From Heterodera schachtii (Eukaryota > Nematoda > Chromadorea > Rhabditida > Heteroderidae): a stretch of 64,000 nt of DNA. The stretch spans positions 1-64,000 of the forward strand of contig SIJG01000071.1 of the NCBI GenBank assembly GCA_023374025.1, written 5' to 3'. A model generated the notes under the pieces. It did not search any database. It was not told the origin of the DNA and saw only the letters and a list, made by a program, of their open reading frames with translations. Below, piece after piece: positions 7,648-16,777 of the stretch; the stretch's first letter is position 1, and each line of letters starts with the position of its first letter. The translations under genes and the position numbers were made by a program.

Positions 7648-9530
7648 TCAAAAATTTATCACCTTCTTAAATATCAATACGATCAGCACTGTACCATAAG
7701 AAAATGGTACCAGTCGTCCGTCGGTCATAGTTCGCAATTCAATTTCAATTTCTAATACTTCTTTTGGTAAAACACGTGCATAGAGCGGAGAGTCGTAAAT
7801 TTTTTCCGTGTATTCGCCTGGTACCGCCCCTGACACTGATACAACACGAAGAAGTGAGCTCAACGAATTTCCAACAATCATATTCTCGGTTAGGCCTTTT
7901 GCGTACACCGCGAAACTTGCAAATCCACCACGGAGATCACTTCCATATTTAGCAATTTCATTATTCCTTACATTCTGATGATTTTCAAAACCCAACACAT
8001 AGCCGAGCTGAGGCGAAAAGGAGATAAATTCAATTCTCGGGTGTGTAAAAACCGCTTTGAACCGCTCAAAATTTGGATGATATTGTAATTCAACTCCTTC
8101 AATGATTTGCCTAAGAATTCTCAAGTTAACTTTTTTCCATTCCTCGTCTCCAAATAAGACGGAAAGTAACTGTTCCGCGTTGTTTCTTTCTGATGGTTCT
8201 CCGATTCGTCCAACCAAATCACCAATTGTGTCTTTCGGTGGCTCAGTAATTGTGGTGGTAGTTGTTGTTGTTATTGTTGTTGTCTTTTTAGCATTCTCAG
8301 GGGTTAATTCAGTGACAAGTTGTGTTGGCCCCTGTTTAGTATTTAAGCTTTTTTCATTTCTCTGCTTCGGAGGTGGTCCTATATAATCAGTGAGAATTGC
8401 TCGAGGTGGAGAAGTGGCCTTTTTCTCGGTAACATTGGAGTGCGTAGGTGCAGCTGGTTGAGGACGCGGTGGCGGTGAGACCGGCTCGATTATGCTTTTT
8501 TCATTTCTTTGTTTTGGCGGTGGGCCAATTTCCTTCCGTTTCACCTCACTAATCGATGATGGTGTTTTAGTTTCACTTTTTGAGCAGGTGTATTTGCTGT
8601 GCTTGTGCTATTGTAGTTTGGTTAGACACTCGCAATGGAGCCGGAGACGTTGAAAATGAATGAGTTGGATCACTGCTGGTTTTTAATTCTTCCTTTTTCT
8701 TGGTAATATTTTGTGGAACACTCTGATTTGACCCATTTTTATTCTGGTCGTCAGGGTTAGAAACTGGTAAATAAGACGGCGGCTTTGAAACTGAAGGAGT
8801 TGGCCCAATGATGCTTTTTAGTTCTTCCTGTTTTTTCGTCGTTGGAGATGAAACCGGTGGTGGAGGGACAAAATTTTTTGGTTTAGTTACATTTTGGTGC
8901 GAAATATTTTGTGTTTGCTTTATTTCTTCACTTTTTGGTCTAACAACTTCTGGTGTTTTTCAATTTTTGGTTGTTTTTCCGGTGGCTTTGTCACATTTGT
9001 TAAAGAGACTCATTAATTTCTTCGACATTTTCTTGAGGTTTTGCCCGACCCGTGGCGGTGATGTTGGTACTTTGACGTTTGATGTTGTATTGGAAGCGGC
9101 ACTTGGTGGCGATTTTGGCACGATTGCATTTGGAGGAGATTGTGGTTGCGATGCTGCTCTCTTCTTCGTATTGGAGTTTTGGAACCATCTTTTATTATGA
9201 TTCGAGCGACTCGGCATGATTCTTTAGGGTTGCTGTAAGAAACTCTCTCAAATGCTCAATGGTTGTATTTGAAGCTTTTGGGACTGGAATTCGGACAACT
9301 TTTAAATTTTCATTGTCTAATCCATCCTTAAAATGAATGTTTATCCACTGATCATCTAGTGTCCCAATAGTGGATGGCCACGAATATGCATAATTTATGC
9401 TGTGTAATCCGCAAACCCAAGAGCCGTTAAAATAAATTGGTTTGGGAAGACGGACACGAAATTTATTTGGAGCATTATCAACATACTCAGGGCTATTACT
9501 TGGTAAATGGACAAAGAATGTGTTAGACAT
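7648..9530 (-). pseudogene. Penton-like minor capsid protein with expanded proline-rich linker, multiple frameshifts
   Basis: Two well conserved ends belong to one Maverick minor capsid (penton-like) protein. The N-terminal domain (9530-9195) begins MSNTFFVHLPSNSPEYV and the C-terminal domain lies at about 8240-7648 with PRIEFISFSPQLGYVLGF. Between them lie about 300 codons of Pro/Ser/Thr/Lys/Gln-rich sequence spread over three frames: 9217-8960, then 8952 to about 8580, then 8580 onward. The modules repeat imperfectly; IGPPPKQRNEKS occurs twice (near 8525 and 8375) and KEELK-like words recur upstream. The linker contains no splice-like junctions, so at least three frame breaks separate the domains. 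The gene lies 42 bp downstream of the integrase stop. Either the linker decayed after the element died or indel errors in repetitive sequence broke it. Confidence 0.65.
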
Positions 9531-9572
9531 TTATTAAAAATTACAATGGTTCAATGTACATTTTACAAGTAT

Positions 9573-10706
9573 TTATACAAGTTGGGTCTCGTGAATCCAT
9601 TCTCTTTCTGGATAACCAATAAATTTCACTAAAACTTCCATCGTTCCGTCAGCCCGCTTCCGTTTCCGAAAAACGCGTTCAATTCTATAAGTCGTATCAG
9701 CTTCCTTACGTACGGGAGTTAATTCTTCAGGGTAAAAGAATCCTTTAAACTTTTCTCCTTTTGCATCACGTAACTTATAACGCATTGGTTTCGTGTGGCG
9801 TTTGACTGCATCGATTTCCAGAATTTCATCGCCATAGTTGGGTATGTAGCCTTTCTCGAATTGACCCTTTGCTATACTCATTCTTACAGTCTGGTCGGGA
9901 ATAAATTTTGGTCTTTTTCTGTGTTTTCCAAAAAGTGCTCTGTGTTGGTCTGCACCAAACATTTTTTCCCAAACTTTTTGAGAATTTTTAAAGTTCACAT
10001 CAATTGGTCGCATGCCATGTACCCGACTCGGCGACTTGTTAATTCCATTAACAATTTTGTCGATTACATCAACCCAATTAAGCGTTTTGAGTTGGGCGAA
10101 ATAGCGGTAAACTCGATTCTTAATTTGTCGAATGGCACGCTCAGCTAATGCTGCCTTTTTCTCAGAGTGATTACTTTCATATTTCTCGACTTCTTCTTCG
10201 TCGAAAAGCTTTTTCAGCTGCTGATTTTTAAACTCAGTCCCTTTGTCTGAGAAAATTCGGTGGGGTTTCATTGGCATTTGTGAAAAAAGTTGCTTAAAGC
10301 CTTCAACCATGTCATCTGCCTTCTTTGTACGAAGTGGAGTTACAAAAATTCGCTTAGAAAGAACATCAATTAGCACCATCAAGTAGCGATTTCCACTGTT
10401 ATGTCGAGAAAGTGCTTGAAAGTCAGCCAAATCCACCTGACAGTCTGTCATAAAGCCTGCAGCAGTTGTTCGAGAACGAGGGAAGTTAATACGTCTTGGA
10501 CGCATTAACGTGTATGTGCGATGCCCCTCCAAATAGTGTTTCACATCCTTTTTAGAAATTTTATGGCCAAGTTCCTTTTTGGCTTCCAACCACAGTGCGG
10601 TAAAATTCCACCCCCACACCCACGGGTTTAAAAAAAATTTTTTTTTAAATACAGTACCCCAAAAAAAATGCGCGAAAAATTTTGCGCGAAAATGGGCCCC
10701 GGACAC
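9573..10706 (-). CDS. INT: Maverick/Polinton integrase with C-terminal chromodomain
   Basis: A retroviral-type integrase that would insert the element. The catalytic triad is visible as D92 (VDLADF), D154 (FSDKGTEF) and E189 (ALAERAIR), giving DD34E spacing. An SH3-like region follows around residues 250-325. The last 40 residues (TYRIERVF, VLVKFIGYPEREW) are a chromodomain, expected to direct insertion through histone marks. The first ~35 codons are not integrase: from about 10606 upward the frame reads into a GC-rich repeat that replaced the native start, so the printed start at 10706 is probably artificial. The core is otherwise uninterrupted and keeps the catalytic residues. Whether any start codon still drives expression is unclear. 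Confidence 0.85.
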   Translation of the reverse strand: MSGAHFRAKFFAHFFWGTVFKKKFFLNPWVWGWNFTALWLEAKKELGHKISKKDVKHYLEGHRTYTLMRPRRINFPRSRTTAAGFMTDCQVDLADFQALSRHNSGNRYLMVLIDVLSKRIFVTPLRTKKADDMVEGFKQLFSQMPMKPHRIFSDKGTEFKNQQLKKLFDEEEVEKYESNHSEKKAALAERAIRQIKNRVYRYFAQLKTLNWVDVIDKIVNGINKSPSRVHGMRPIDVNFKNSQKVWEKMFGADQHRALFGKHRKRPKFIPDQTVRMSIAKGQFEKGYIPNYGDEILEIDAVKRHTKPMRYKLRDAKGEKFKGFFYPEELTPVRKEADTTYRIERVFRKRKRADGTMEVLVKFIGYPEREWIHETQLV

Positions 10707-10798
10707 CTGCCGGTAACAAGTGTTTTGACACCCTCAAAGGTGTGAAAACACATGTTTTCACACCCCCAACCCCCCAAACGGGGCCCGGGCCATAACTA
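10606..10798. repeat. GC-rich repeat replacing the integrase start
   Basis: About 190 bp with TGCGCGAAAA words, an ACCCCCAC-type left end and a right end in CCATAACTACT. It has a near-perfect hairpin at 10739-10764 (GGTGTGAAAACA, two-base loop, inverse complement). The repeat at 18060-18608 has the same words, the same kind of hairpin and the same ATAACTACT end in the same orientation. It is probably a non-autonomous element. Confidence 0.6.
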
Positions 10799-12423
10799 CT
10801 AACTTGATTACTCATTTTGTAGACGGTTTTGATTTAAAAATAAATTTAAATTTTCGCTTCATTTCGAATCTAATTGGAAAATTAATATTAAAGTACTTCA
10901 CTTTAACAAAGCCAAATGTTAAGTACTCTCATTTCGGTTATCAGATTTTTTACTTCGATTTTATTAATTGGGTAACTAAAATATATTTAGCTTTACATTT
11001 TGATAAATTCTTTATCTATTTTAATCATAGTTATATTAATTTATATTTTGAAATTAAAATTAAGTTATTAATTTTGAATTCGTGAAAAAACTGATAAAAA
11101 TTTATATTCCTTTTAAATTTTTCGAGAATTCGTCAATTTTCTTCATAATAAATAATATTGCAAATAATAATCATGCCAAATCGGACAAGTTGGTTCACAT
11201 CATCGCCATTGTTAAACCCTAGATTATGGGTTCTATATTCAACTAAATTTTAAATAGTCAAAGTTTGCATTTTGATTTAAAACATTCTATATATTAAAGT
11301 TTTCTATTTATTCATTAATTTTTGTCCTTTGACTCTATTATATTAGATGACAAAAACATAATGTTTTATCTGTATATTTGAGTAAAATTTTTAAATTTAA
11401 ATATTTCTAATTGTCTAGAACATGGTTTAAGTGAAGGATTTTATACGCCAAACTTATTTTCTTACCAAAAAATATTTGTTGATTTATTATATATATTGTA
11501 CTTTATTCAATTTAAAGCAAATATTTCAATTTTTTAAATTAATAAAGTTTATATTTTATTTCTTAAATTAATTAGCAATATTTTTTGTTTACATGTAATT
11601 TATTTATTTCATTTTTTTTATTTCGATAAATTAATTTTTACCTTTTTACTAAGCTTTTATGCTTTGTTTAGATTAACATTTTCGGTAGACTTTTTTTAAT
11701 TTGATTATTATACAGGTTCTAAGAAACTATTTATTTATTTAATTAGGTGCAATTTTATATAAAAGAACTTCAAATCATCGTTATTTATTTTAATAATAAC
11801 TCAATTATTTTACCCGCAATAAATTTTTACCTTTTAAGTATTAAAACAATATTAAATTTAACAACATTGGTTTATAATTTAAATATCATAAGTTGTGATT
11901 AATAAATTAAAATACATAATTTATGAATATTAGCAACTCATCTGTTTTAAAAAATATATAATATTACCAATAAATCATTCATTTTGATATCAATTCTCAA
12001 TATTGTCAATGCATCTCACCAAGGTAAACTATCAAAAATTTATTATTTTATTAGGATTTTGTTTGAATAAAATAAATATTTATTATAATTAAAATATTTT
12101 GGCACTATTTGCAAAGAGGGGTCTTTTGAAAAAAATGTTTCACTTTTTTAATATTTTGGGTATTAATTTGAGGAAAGTTATACTTTTAAAAATGCATTAT
12201 ATCACTGTTTAAAAAACACCAATACTATAAAAATTGAATGTAACATTGAGATGTATTAATAATATTGATGTAATTTTTAGGTAGTAAAAACTGCCAAAAT
12301 TATTAGGTTTTAGTTAAATATTATAACCAAATCATTAATAGGTTCATAATTTTAACCAACTCTGGGCGAATTAAATGTTTTGTGAGCAATGGGGCAATTA
12401 CAAAATAAAAAAAAATTTAATTT
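10799..12423. other. AT-rich non-coding DNA inside the Maverick
   Basis: No supported gene. Composition changes sharply from the flanking Maverick genes, so this is probably inserted or rearranged sequence. The only recognisable structure is an element end near 12101-12150, listed separately. Confidence 0.6.
12101..12150 (+). mobile_element. Relic end of the 40950-41521 element family
   Basis: GGCACTATTTGCAAAGAGGG followed by GTCTTTTGAAAA closely matches the left terminal inverted repeat of the element at 40950 (GGCGCTACTTGCAAAGAGGA, GTCTTTTGAAAA). No partner end is visible before the gap. Confidence 0.5.
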
Positions 12424-12861
12424 NNNNNNNNNNNNNNNNNNNNNNNNNNNNNNNNNNNNNNNNNNNNNNNNNNNNNNNNNNNNNNNNNNNNNNNNNNNNN
12501 NNNNNNNNNNNNNNNNNNNNNNNNNNNNNNNNNNNNNNNNNNNNNNNNNNNNNNNNNNNNNNNNNNNNNNNNNNNNNNNNNNNNNNNNNNNNNNNNNNNN
12601 NNNNNNNNNNNNNNNNNNNNNNNNNNNNNNNNNNNNNNNNNNNNNNNNNNNNNNNNNNNNNNNNNNNNNNNNNNNNNNNNNNNNNNNNNNNNNNNNNNNN
12701 NNNNNNNNNNNNNNNNNNNNNNNNNNNNNNNNNNNNNNNNNNNNNNNNNNNNNNNNNNNNNNNNNNNNNNNNNNNNNNNNNNNNNNNNNNNNNNNNNNNN
12801 NNNNNNNNNNNNNNNNNNNNNNNNNNNNNNNNNNNNNNNNNNNNNNNNNNNNNNNNNNNNN
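12424..12861. other. Assembly gap (438 N)
   Basis: A run of N. It separates AT-rich sequence on the left from Maverick coding sequence on the right, so a missing part of the element or a misjoin may lie here. Any frame drawn across it is meaningless. Confidence 1.
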
Positions 12862-13698
12862 TAAATCCCTCGGAGGATTTCTTCTTGTTACCAAGGCCGA
12901 TGAACTCGTATGCTGGGGTTGGGTTACTCGGGGTTTGTTTGTTCTTTTCTGTTGAAATCGAAGGGATGCCTCTTGCTGCAGAGAAGGAGGTCTAAGTTCT
13001 TCCAAGTCTATAAGGCTCTTTTTGACTTCTCGATTATCATTTAGAGAATGCTGGGCTTTCCGTTTTCTGTTAAGTTGTGGGTGGATGGGTATAGACGGTT
13101 GTGGGGCTGGTTGGAAGGGTTCTTCCTGCTGAATCTCAGCGGGAATTTGGCTTCTCAACGAAACTGGCGGTTGTCTTCTTCTTTGTCTATTAGCAATTTT
13201 TGGGAAGAAGGAACCGTTTCATCTTCGTGACGCAGTTGTCTCTTTGCGCCCTCCTCCCATGAGGAATAAAAATCATTTGCTTTTCGCTTTTGTCCCCTAT
13301 TTTCAGCTTGAAGTACTGGAGAAGTTGGCAACAATGGCATTTCCTCATCGCCATTATTATGGTGATGATGCCGACGCGGTCTGCGAATTTGTGAAGCGGG
13401 TTGTGTGGTCTATCTGACTCCAAATTAAAAAGTTGTTCTTCTTCATCACTTCGTTTCCTCTGTTGATCAGTGCCTTTAGACCTTTAGTAATTTCTACGGC
13501 TTATTTTGATGTTCATCTCTCAGGTGTAGGTAACGCGACAATTCCTGGTTATAATTGACATTTTTTGCTGTCACATTTTCCCCCTTTCTTTTTGTTCTTT
13601 CCAAGCACGCTGAACAAAATCCAAGTTAATGTTTCCCGAATCACTGTTGTTAGACCGCGATAAATTTCATCAGGCACAAGAACAAATTTTGATGCCAT
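12862..13698 (-). pseudogene. Maverick protein with conserved N-terminus and Pro/Gln/Lys-rich tail, several frameshifts
   Basis: The start MASKFVLVPDEIYRGLT at 13698, together with a later NVNYNQELSRYLHLRDE segment near 13570-13520, is a recurring arrangement in a small protein located next to the packaging ATPase in animal Mavericks. These parts lie in different frames, with breaks near 13645 and 13580. The C-terminal part switches frame again near 13520, 13425 and 13160. It is rich in Pro, Gln and acidic residues, with repeated basic clusters (GQKRKA, NRKRKAQ) that could be nuclear localisation signals. The sequence then runs into the N gap. Function is unknown; at least five indels make the gene non-functional unless they are sequencing errors. 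Confidence 0.5.
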
Positions 13699-13707
13699 CT
13701 TAAATGG

Positions 13708-14082
13708 TTAATTCTCCGAAGATGAGCTCGAATTTATAGCAGATCGAGCCAAATCAATTAATATAGGGGTAAGAAGAGCTGCAAAAACCCCACCAAGTCC
13801 GCCTCCGGTTTGAACTAAAAGTTTGCGGGCTCCTTTCTCGGTTCTTCGTCGAGCAAGACTCCGGACAAAATTTGCATATGGTAAAAGACGTTTTTTTTGT
13901 CGAGTTGTCATTTTGAAACGTTGACAAAGGATGTTTAGACAAATTTCAACAAGTGTTAGCAATTGATCGGCATTTGCGCGTTTTAAAATTTGTTTTCTTT
14001 TTCCGTACGACTTAGTTTTTGCCAATGCGCGAATAAAATTAAAATTTTTATGAACAATATCTCCAATTTTACAAGAGCCCAT
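13708..14082 (-). CDS. Conserved basic Maverick protein with hydrophobic C-terminus
   Basis: A 124-residue protein starting at 14082, which overlaps the ATPase stop by 14 bp; a longer in-frame start at 14214 would overlap the ATPase by 146 bp and adds unrelated residues. It is helical and very basic in the first 90 residues (ALAKTKSYGKRKQILKRAN). It ends with the characteristic stretch KLLVQTGGGLGGVFAALLTPIL. This architecture recurs next to the packaging ATPase and capsid genes of Mavericks, where a role as a virion core or membrane-interacting protein is often suggested. No function is proven. Frame is intact. Confidence 0.65.
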   Translation of the reverse strand: MGSCKIGDIVHKNFNFIRALAKTKSYGKRKQILKRANADQLLTLVEICLNILCQRFKMTTRQKKRLLPYANFVRSLARRRTEKGARKLLVQTGGGLGGVFAALLTPILIDLARSAINSSSSSEN

Positions 14083-14740
14083 TTTTTGGAATGAAAATGA
14101 TTTTTTCTCCTTCTTCTTCGTCCTCTTTAAATATTCCGCTTCGAAGCCTAAGCAATGGGTTTGAAGCAGCATGCATATCAACGAGAAGATAGCCATACGG
14201 TCTGTTGGTTGCAATGCGGTAAGCTGAAAGAAAATAATCTAATTTCCCTGGAAATAATTGTACTCCAATGTTTCTGACGGCTAAAGCTGAGTTGGGAGCC
14301 CGCATAAGCACCAAATATTGGGCATTTTGTCTTGCAACTTTTATTCTTCGTTCAAAAAGATTTTGCGTGACAAACACAACGGCAAAGTTCTGATGGTGCG
14401 ATTTTTTAGTGAACAATGCACTAAGATAGGCCTCATCGATCGATAGCAAAAGGTCATCAAGGATGAGAAGCAATGGTTTAGGTAAACGATTAATCAGTTC
14501 TTCAGGCGGAACTCCAGAATACACACTGATACCACATTTTTGGAGGGTTGGCACTATGCTGGACATCTCTCCAAATGCATAGAGAATGGAAGCAGGTTTA
14601 GGATGAATAAGTTCGGAAGACTCGGCAATAAATTTTATCAAAAAAGTGCTTTTCCCACTCCCCGATGGCCCAGAAATGAGCATACCAAAGGGCATTTTTA
14701 ATTTTAGCTCTTTATCTGTATAAAATTGATTCCCAAACAT
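14069..14740 (-). CDS. ATP: Maverick genome-packaging ATPase (A32/FtsK-HerA type)
   Basis: A 223-residue P-loop ATPase predicted to pump DNA into capsids. The Walker A motif GPSGSGKS is at residues 24-31. Walker B is LLLILDDLL with the two acidic residues at 95-96. FVTQNLF around residues 123-129 is the polar sensor-like motif usual in A32-type packaging ATPases. Length matches the family and the frame is intact. It lies between the novel repeat protein (start 48 bp downstream of that gene's stop) and the small basic protein, with which it overlaps. It is strong evidence that the ancestral element encoded virion assembly. Confidence 0.9.
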   Translation of the reverse strand: MFGNQFYTDKELKLKMPFGMLISGPSGSGKSTFLIKFIAESSELIHPKPASILYAFGEMSSIVPTLQKCGISVYSGVPPEELINRLPKPLLLILDDLLLSIDEAYLSALFTKKSHHQNFAVVFVTQNLFERRIKVARQNAQYLVLMRAPNSALAVRNIGVQLFPGKLDYFLSAYRIATNRPYGYLLVDMHAASNPLLRLRSGIFKEDEEEGEKIIFIPKNGLL

Positions 14741-14787
14741 TGTGAATGTTTTAAAAATATCAATTGCATCGCAAGTACTTAAATAGT

Positions 14788-15937
14788 TTATTGTTTACGG
14801 GCGATCGATGCGATTGCTGCGGCTTCTTCATCTTCCACCTCCTTCTTTCCTTTCTTCTTCGGCTTCTTCTGCGAAATATCCATGTGGGTTGTTGCAGCCG
14901 AAACGCTCTCAAGAAACTCATCCAAAATTTCTTGGTCCGTCTGTCCCTTCTCCTTTTGGGTCGGAGGCTGGTGTTGACGTTGTTCGTTGCCCATACCCAT
15001 TGTTGCAGCGGAAATGGCCGAAGCAAACTCGGAAGCAACTCCCTCCTTCTGCTGTTGGTTTTGCTGTTGGTTTTGTTGTTGTTGTCTTTCTTTCATCGTT
15101 GGTTTGAACTGATCAGAACTAATTCCCATTGTTGCCGCTGAAATTGGTCCAAAGAAGTTTGAGGCGTCGGTTTGCTGTTGTCTCGGCATTGGGTTGGGTT
15201 TCTTTTGTTCCACATCCATAGCCATTGTAGCTGCTGCAATTGGCGAAAAGAAATCAGAAGCTTCGGAACGGCTCTGATGTCTCGGTGGTTGAGTCGACAT
15301 TTGACCAAAGTCGAGCCCAGTTGTAGCCGCCGAAATAGAAGAAGCGAAATTTGACTCTTGGGGCTGAGTTTGCTGAACTGAAGGATTGGCGGTAGTTTGG
15401 GCAAATTCAACTCCCAACGATGCTGCCGAAAGTGCGGAAAAAAATGCTGGAGCATCCGCTTGTTGTCGTTCCTTTTGTTTTCTTTTTTGGAGTTGTGGCG
15501 GGGGTGGCGGAGGTGGTAATTGGTAGACTGGTGCGGGTGTCTGAGTGCAAGCATCGCTCCGGGTGCCATGGTCGACGTTGAAAACTCTGCCCTTGTTACG
15601 AATCTATAAATAAAAATGGGTATATATTAAGAAAAATTGCAAATACCTTGAAGAATGTATGCCCGGGGAAATCGTAGACAACATCAAAAGGTACAAAACG
15701 AGGGCTGATTTTAAATCGCGTGCACCAGACCGTCACACCCTCTTTTGATATGCACCATTCCGTTTCGCATTCTGTAGACTTGCACTCCCTGCATTTGCCG
15801 ACAATGTCGAAAGGAATTGTCCTTGCAACAGCAATGCGCTCACTGCTCACTGTAATTCCATTAGTGGTGTGACTGATCTCAACTGCAGGCAAAATATTCT
15901 CCATAAGTGATTTTTTGTCACGAATATTGATGCTCAT
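14788..15937 (-). CDS. Two-exon Maverick gene: Cys-containing domain plus six repeats with an S/A-A-A-T core
   Basis: Exon 1 is 15937-15647 (97 codons) and exon 2 is 15603-14788. They are separated by a 43-bp intron (15646-15604) with GT...TTTATAG ends that joins in phase 0, giving 368 residues. The N-terminal domain contains CRECKSTECETEWC, possibly a metal-binding cluster. Exon 2 starts with a basic segment, then eight prolines in a row, then six repeats spaced 30-45 residues apart. Each repeat has a short hydrophobic core, for example FFSALSAASLGVEF, FFGPISAATMGI and FASAISAATMGM, separated by Gln-rich linkers. The end is a Lys-rich then acidic tail. I do not recognise the protein. Its position directly upstream of the packaging ATPase suggests a late or virion-associated role. 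Confidence 0.65.
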
Positions 15938-16048
15938 TTTTCAAGAAAATTTATCCAAAATGAAACCTATCCAAAATCTCCACCTTTTATATACCGCATT
16001 AGTGAATCCATAATTTATTTATTTATCAATTATAAGATAGTCCCTCTT

Positions 16049-16111
16049 ATTTGTCATCCATCGGGAGTGACCTACATTCTCATTTTTTGGCACACCCAAT
16101 GGATGGCAAAT
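16049..16111. repeat. Imperfect inverted repeat between divergent genes
   Basis: Arms ATTTGTCATCCATCGGGAGT(G) at 16049-16069 and 16091-16111 match at 18 of 21 positions around a 21-base spacer. It lies between the start of the Maverick repeat-protein gene (minus) and the small plus-strand gene. It may be a regulatory site or the trace of an element end. Confidence 0.45.
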
Positions 16112-16185
16112 AATATGGATCCATCATCGTCATCGACACTCCTCCATCATTTGTTTGTACCTTTTTTTTACTGATTTTAGAAGCA

Positions 16186-16526
16186 ATGTCTCGTCCTATT
16201 ATACCAATCTTCAAAAAACGAAGAGCCTACAACCGACACTACAGCGTTGGAACGGTTATATAATTAAATAATATTTAATTATATACATTTTTATTATTTA
16301 TTTAGATGATCTTTTACGAACGAGGTCACTACTCATTTTGCGGTTTTTGGTGTGCATCGCTGATCATGGCTGCCATCTTCTTTCTTTGGGTTCTTTGGTA
16401 ATTTAAATTTTCTATTTTTAATAAATTAAAATTAAAATTACTTAAATTAATTTTAAAAAATTTTTTTAGGCACTAGAAGATTTTCAACACAGTCCAAAGC
16501 GGCGACCAAGAGCAAGAAGGAGTTGA
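16186..16526 (+). CDS. Small spliced gene for a single-pass membrane protein
   Basis: Too short to stand out as an open frame. ATG is at 16186, five bases after a strong acceptor (CTGATTTTAG ending at 16180), as expected for spliced-leader trans-splicing in nematodes. Exon 1 is 16186-16254 (23 codons, basic: FKKRRAYNRHYS). Intron 1 is 16255-16305. Exon 2 starts at 16306 and encodes ERGHYSFCGFW and a hydrophobic helix (CASLIMAAIFFLW). The second intron ends at 16469. If its donor is at 16390, exon 3 is in frame and adds a basic tail (SPKRRPRARRS) ending at 16526, 69 residues in all. If the better GTAATT donor at 16398 is used, the protein ends after about 55 residues. I do not recognise the family. 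Probably a host gene, convergent with the next one. Confidence 0.5.
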
Positions 16527-16777
16527 TAAAAATGTAATGCCTTATAATGATCTGACTAATTCTTTCTTTTAACCGATATTTAAAATTCAGCTTTTATGTA
16601 AAAATTAATTAAGCACTTAACTATAAAATAAAATTCTCATTTCAGCTTACCCATGTATTTAAATATTTTAAATGATAAATTACTAAAAAAAAATATAGGA
16701 TCAAACTCATCACCATCACCATCAGAAAGGATTATATAATTTCTTCTCGTTTTTTTCCATTCTTTTTCATGGGCACC

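Noticed and set aside
10804..11085. 93-codon plus-strand frame after the GC-rich repeat
   Set aside because: Residue content follows AT-rich DNA (Phe, Ile, Leu, Lys, Asn, Tyr); no start context, domain or repeat support.
12352..13158. Long frames that cross the run of N
   Set aside because: The middle is unknown sequence; only the part from 12862 upward can be read.
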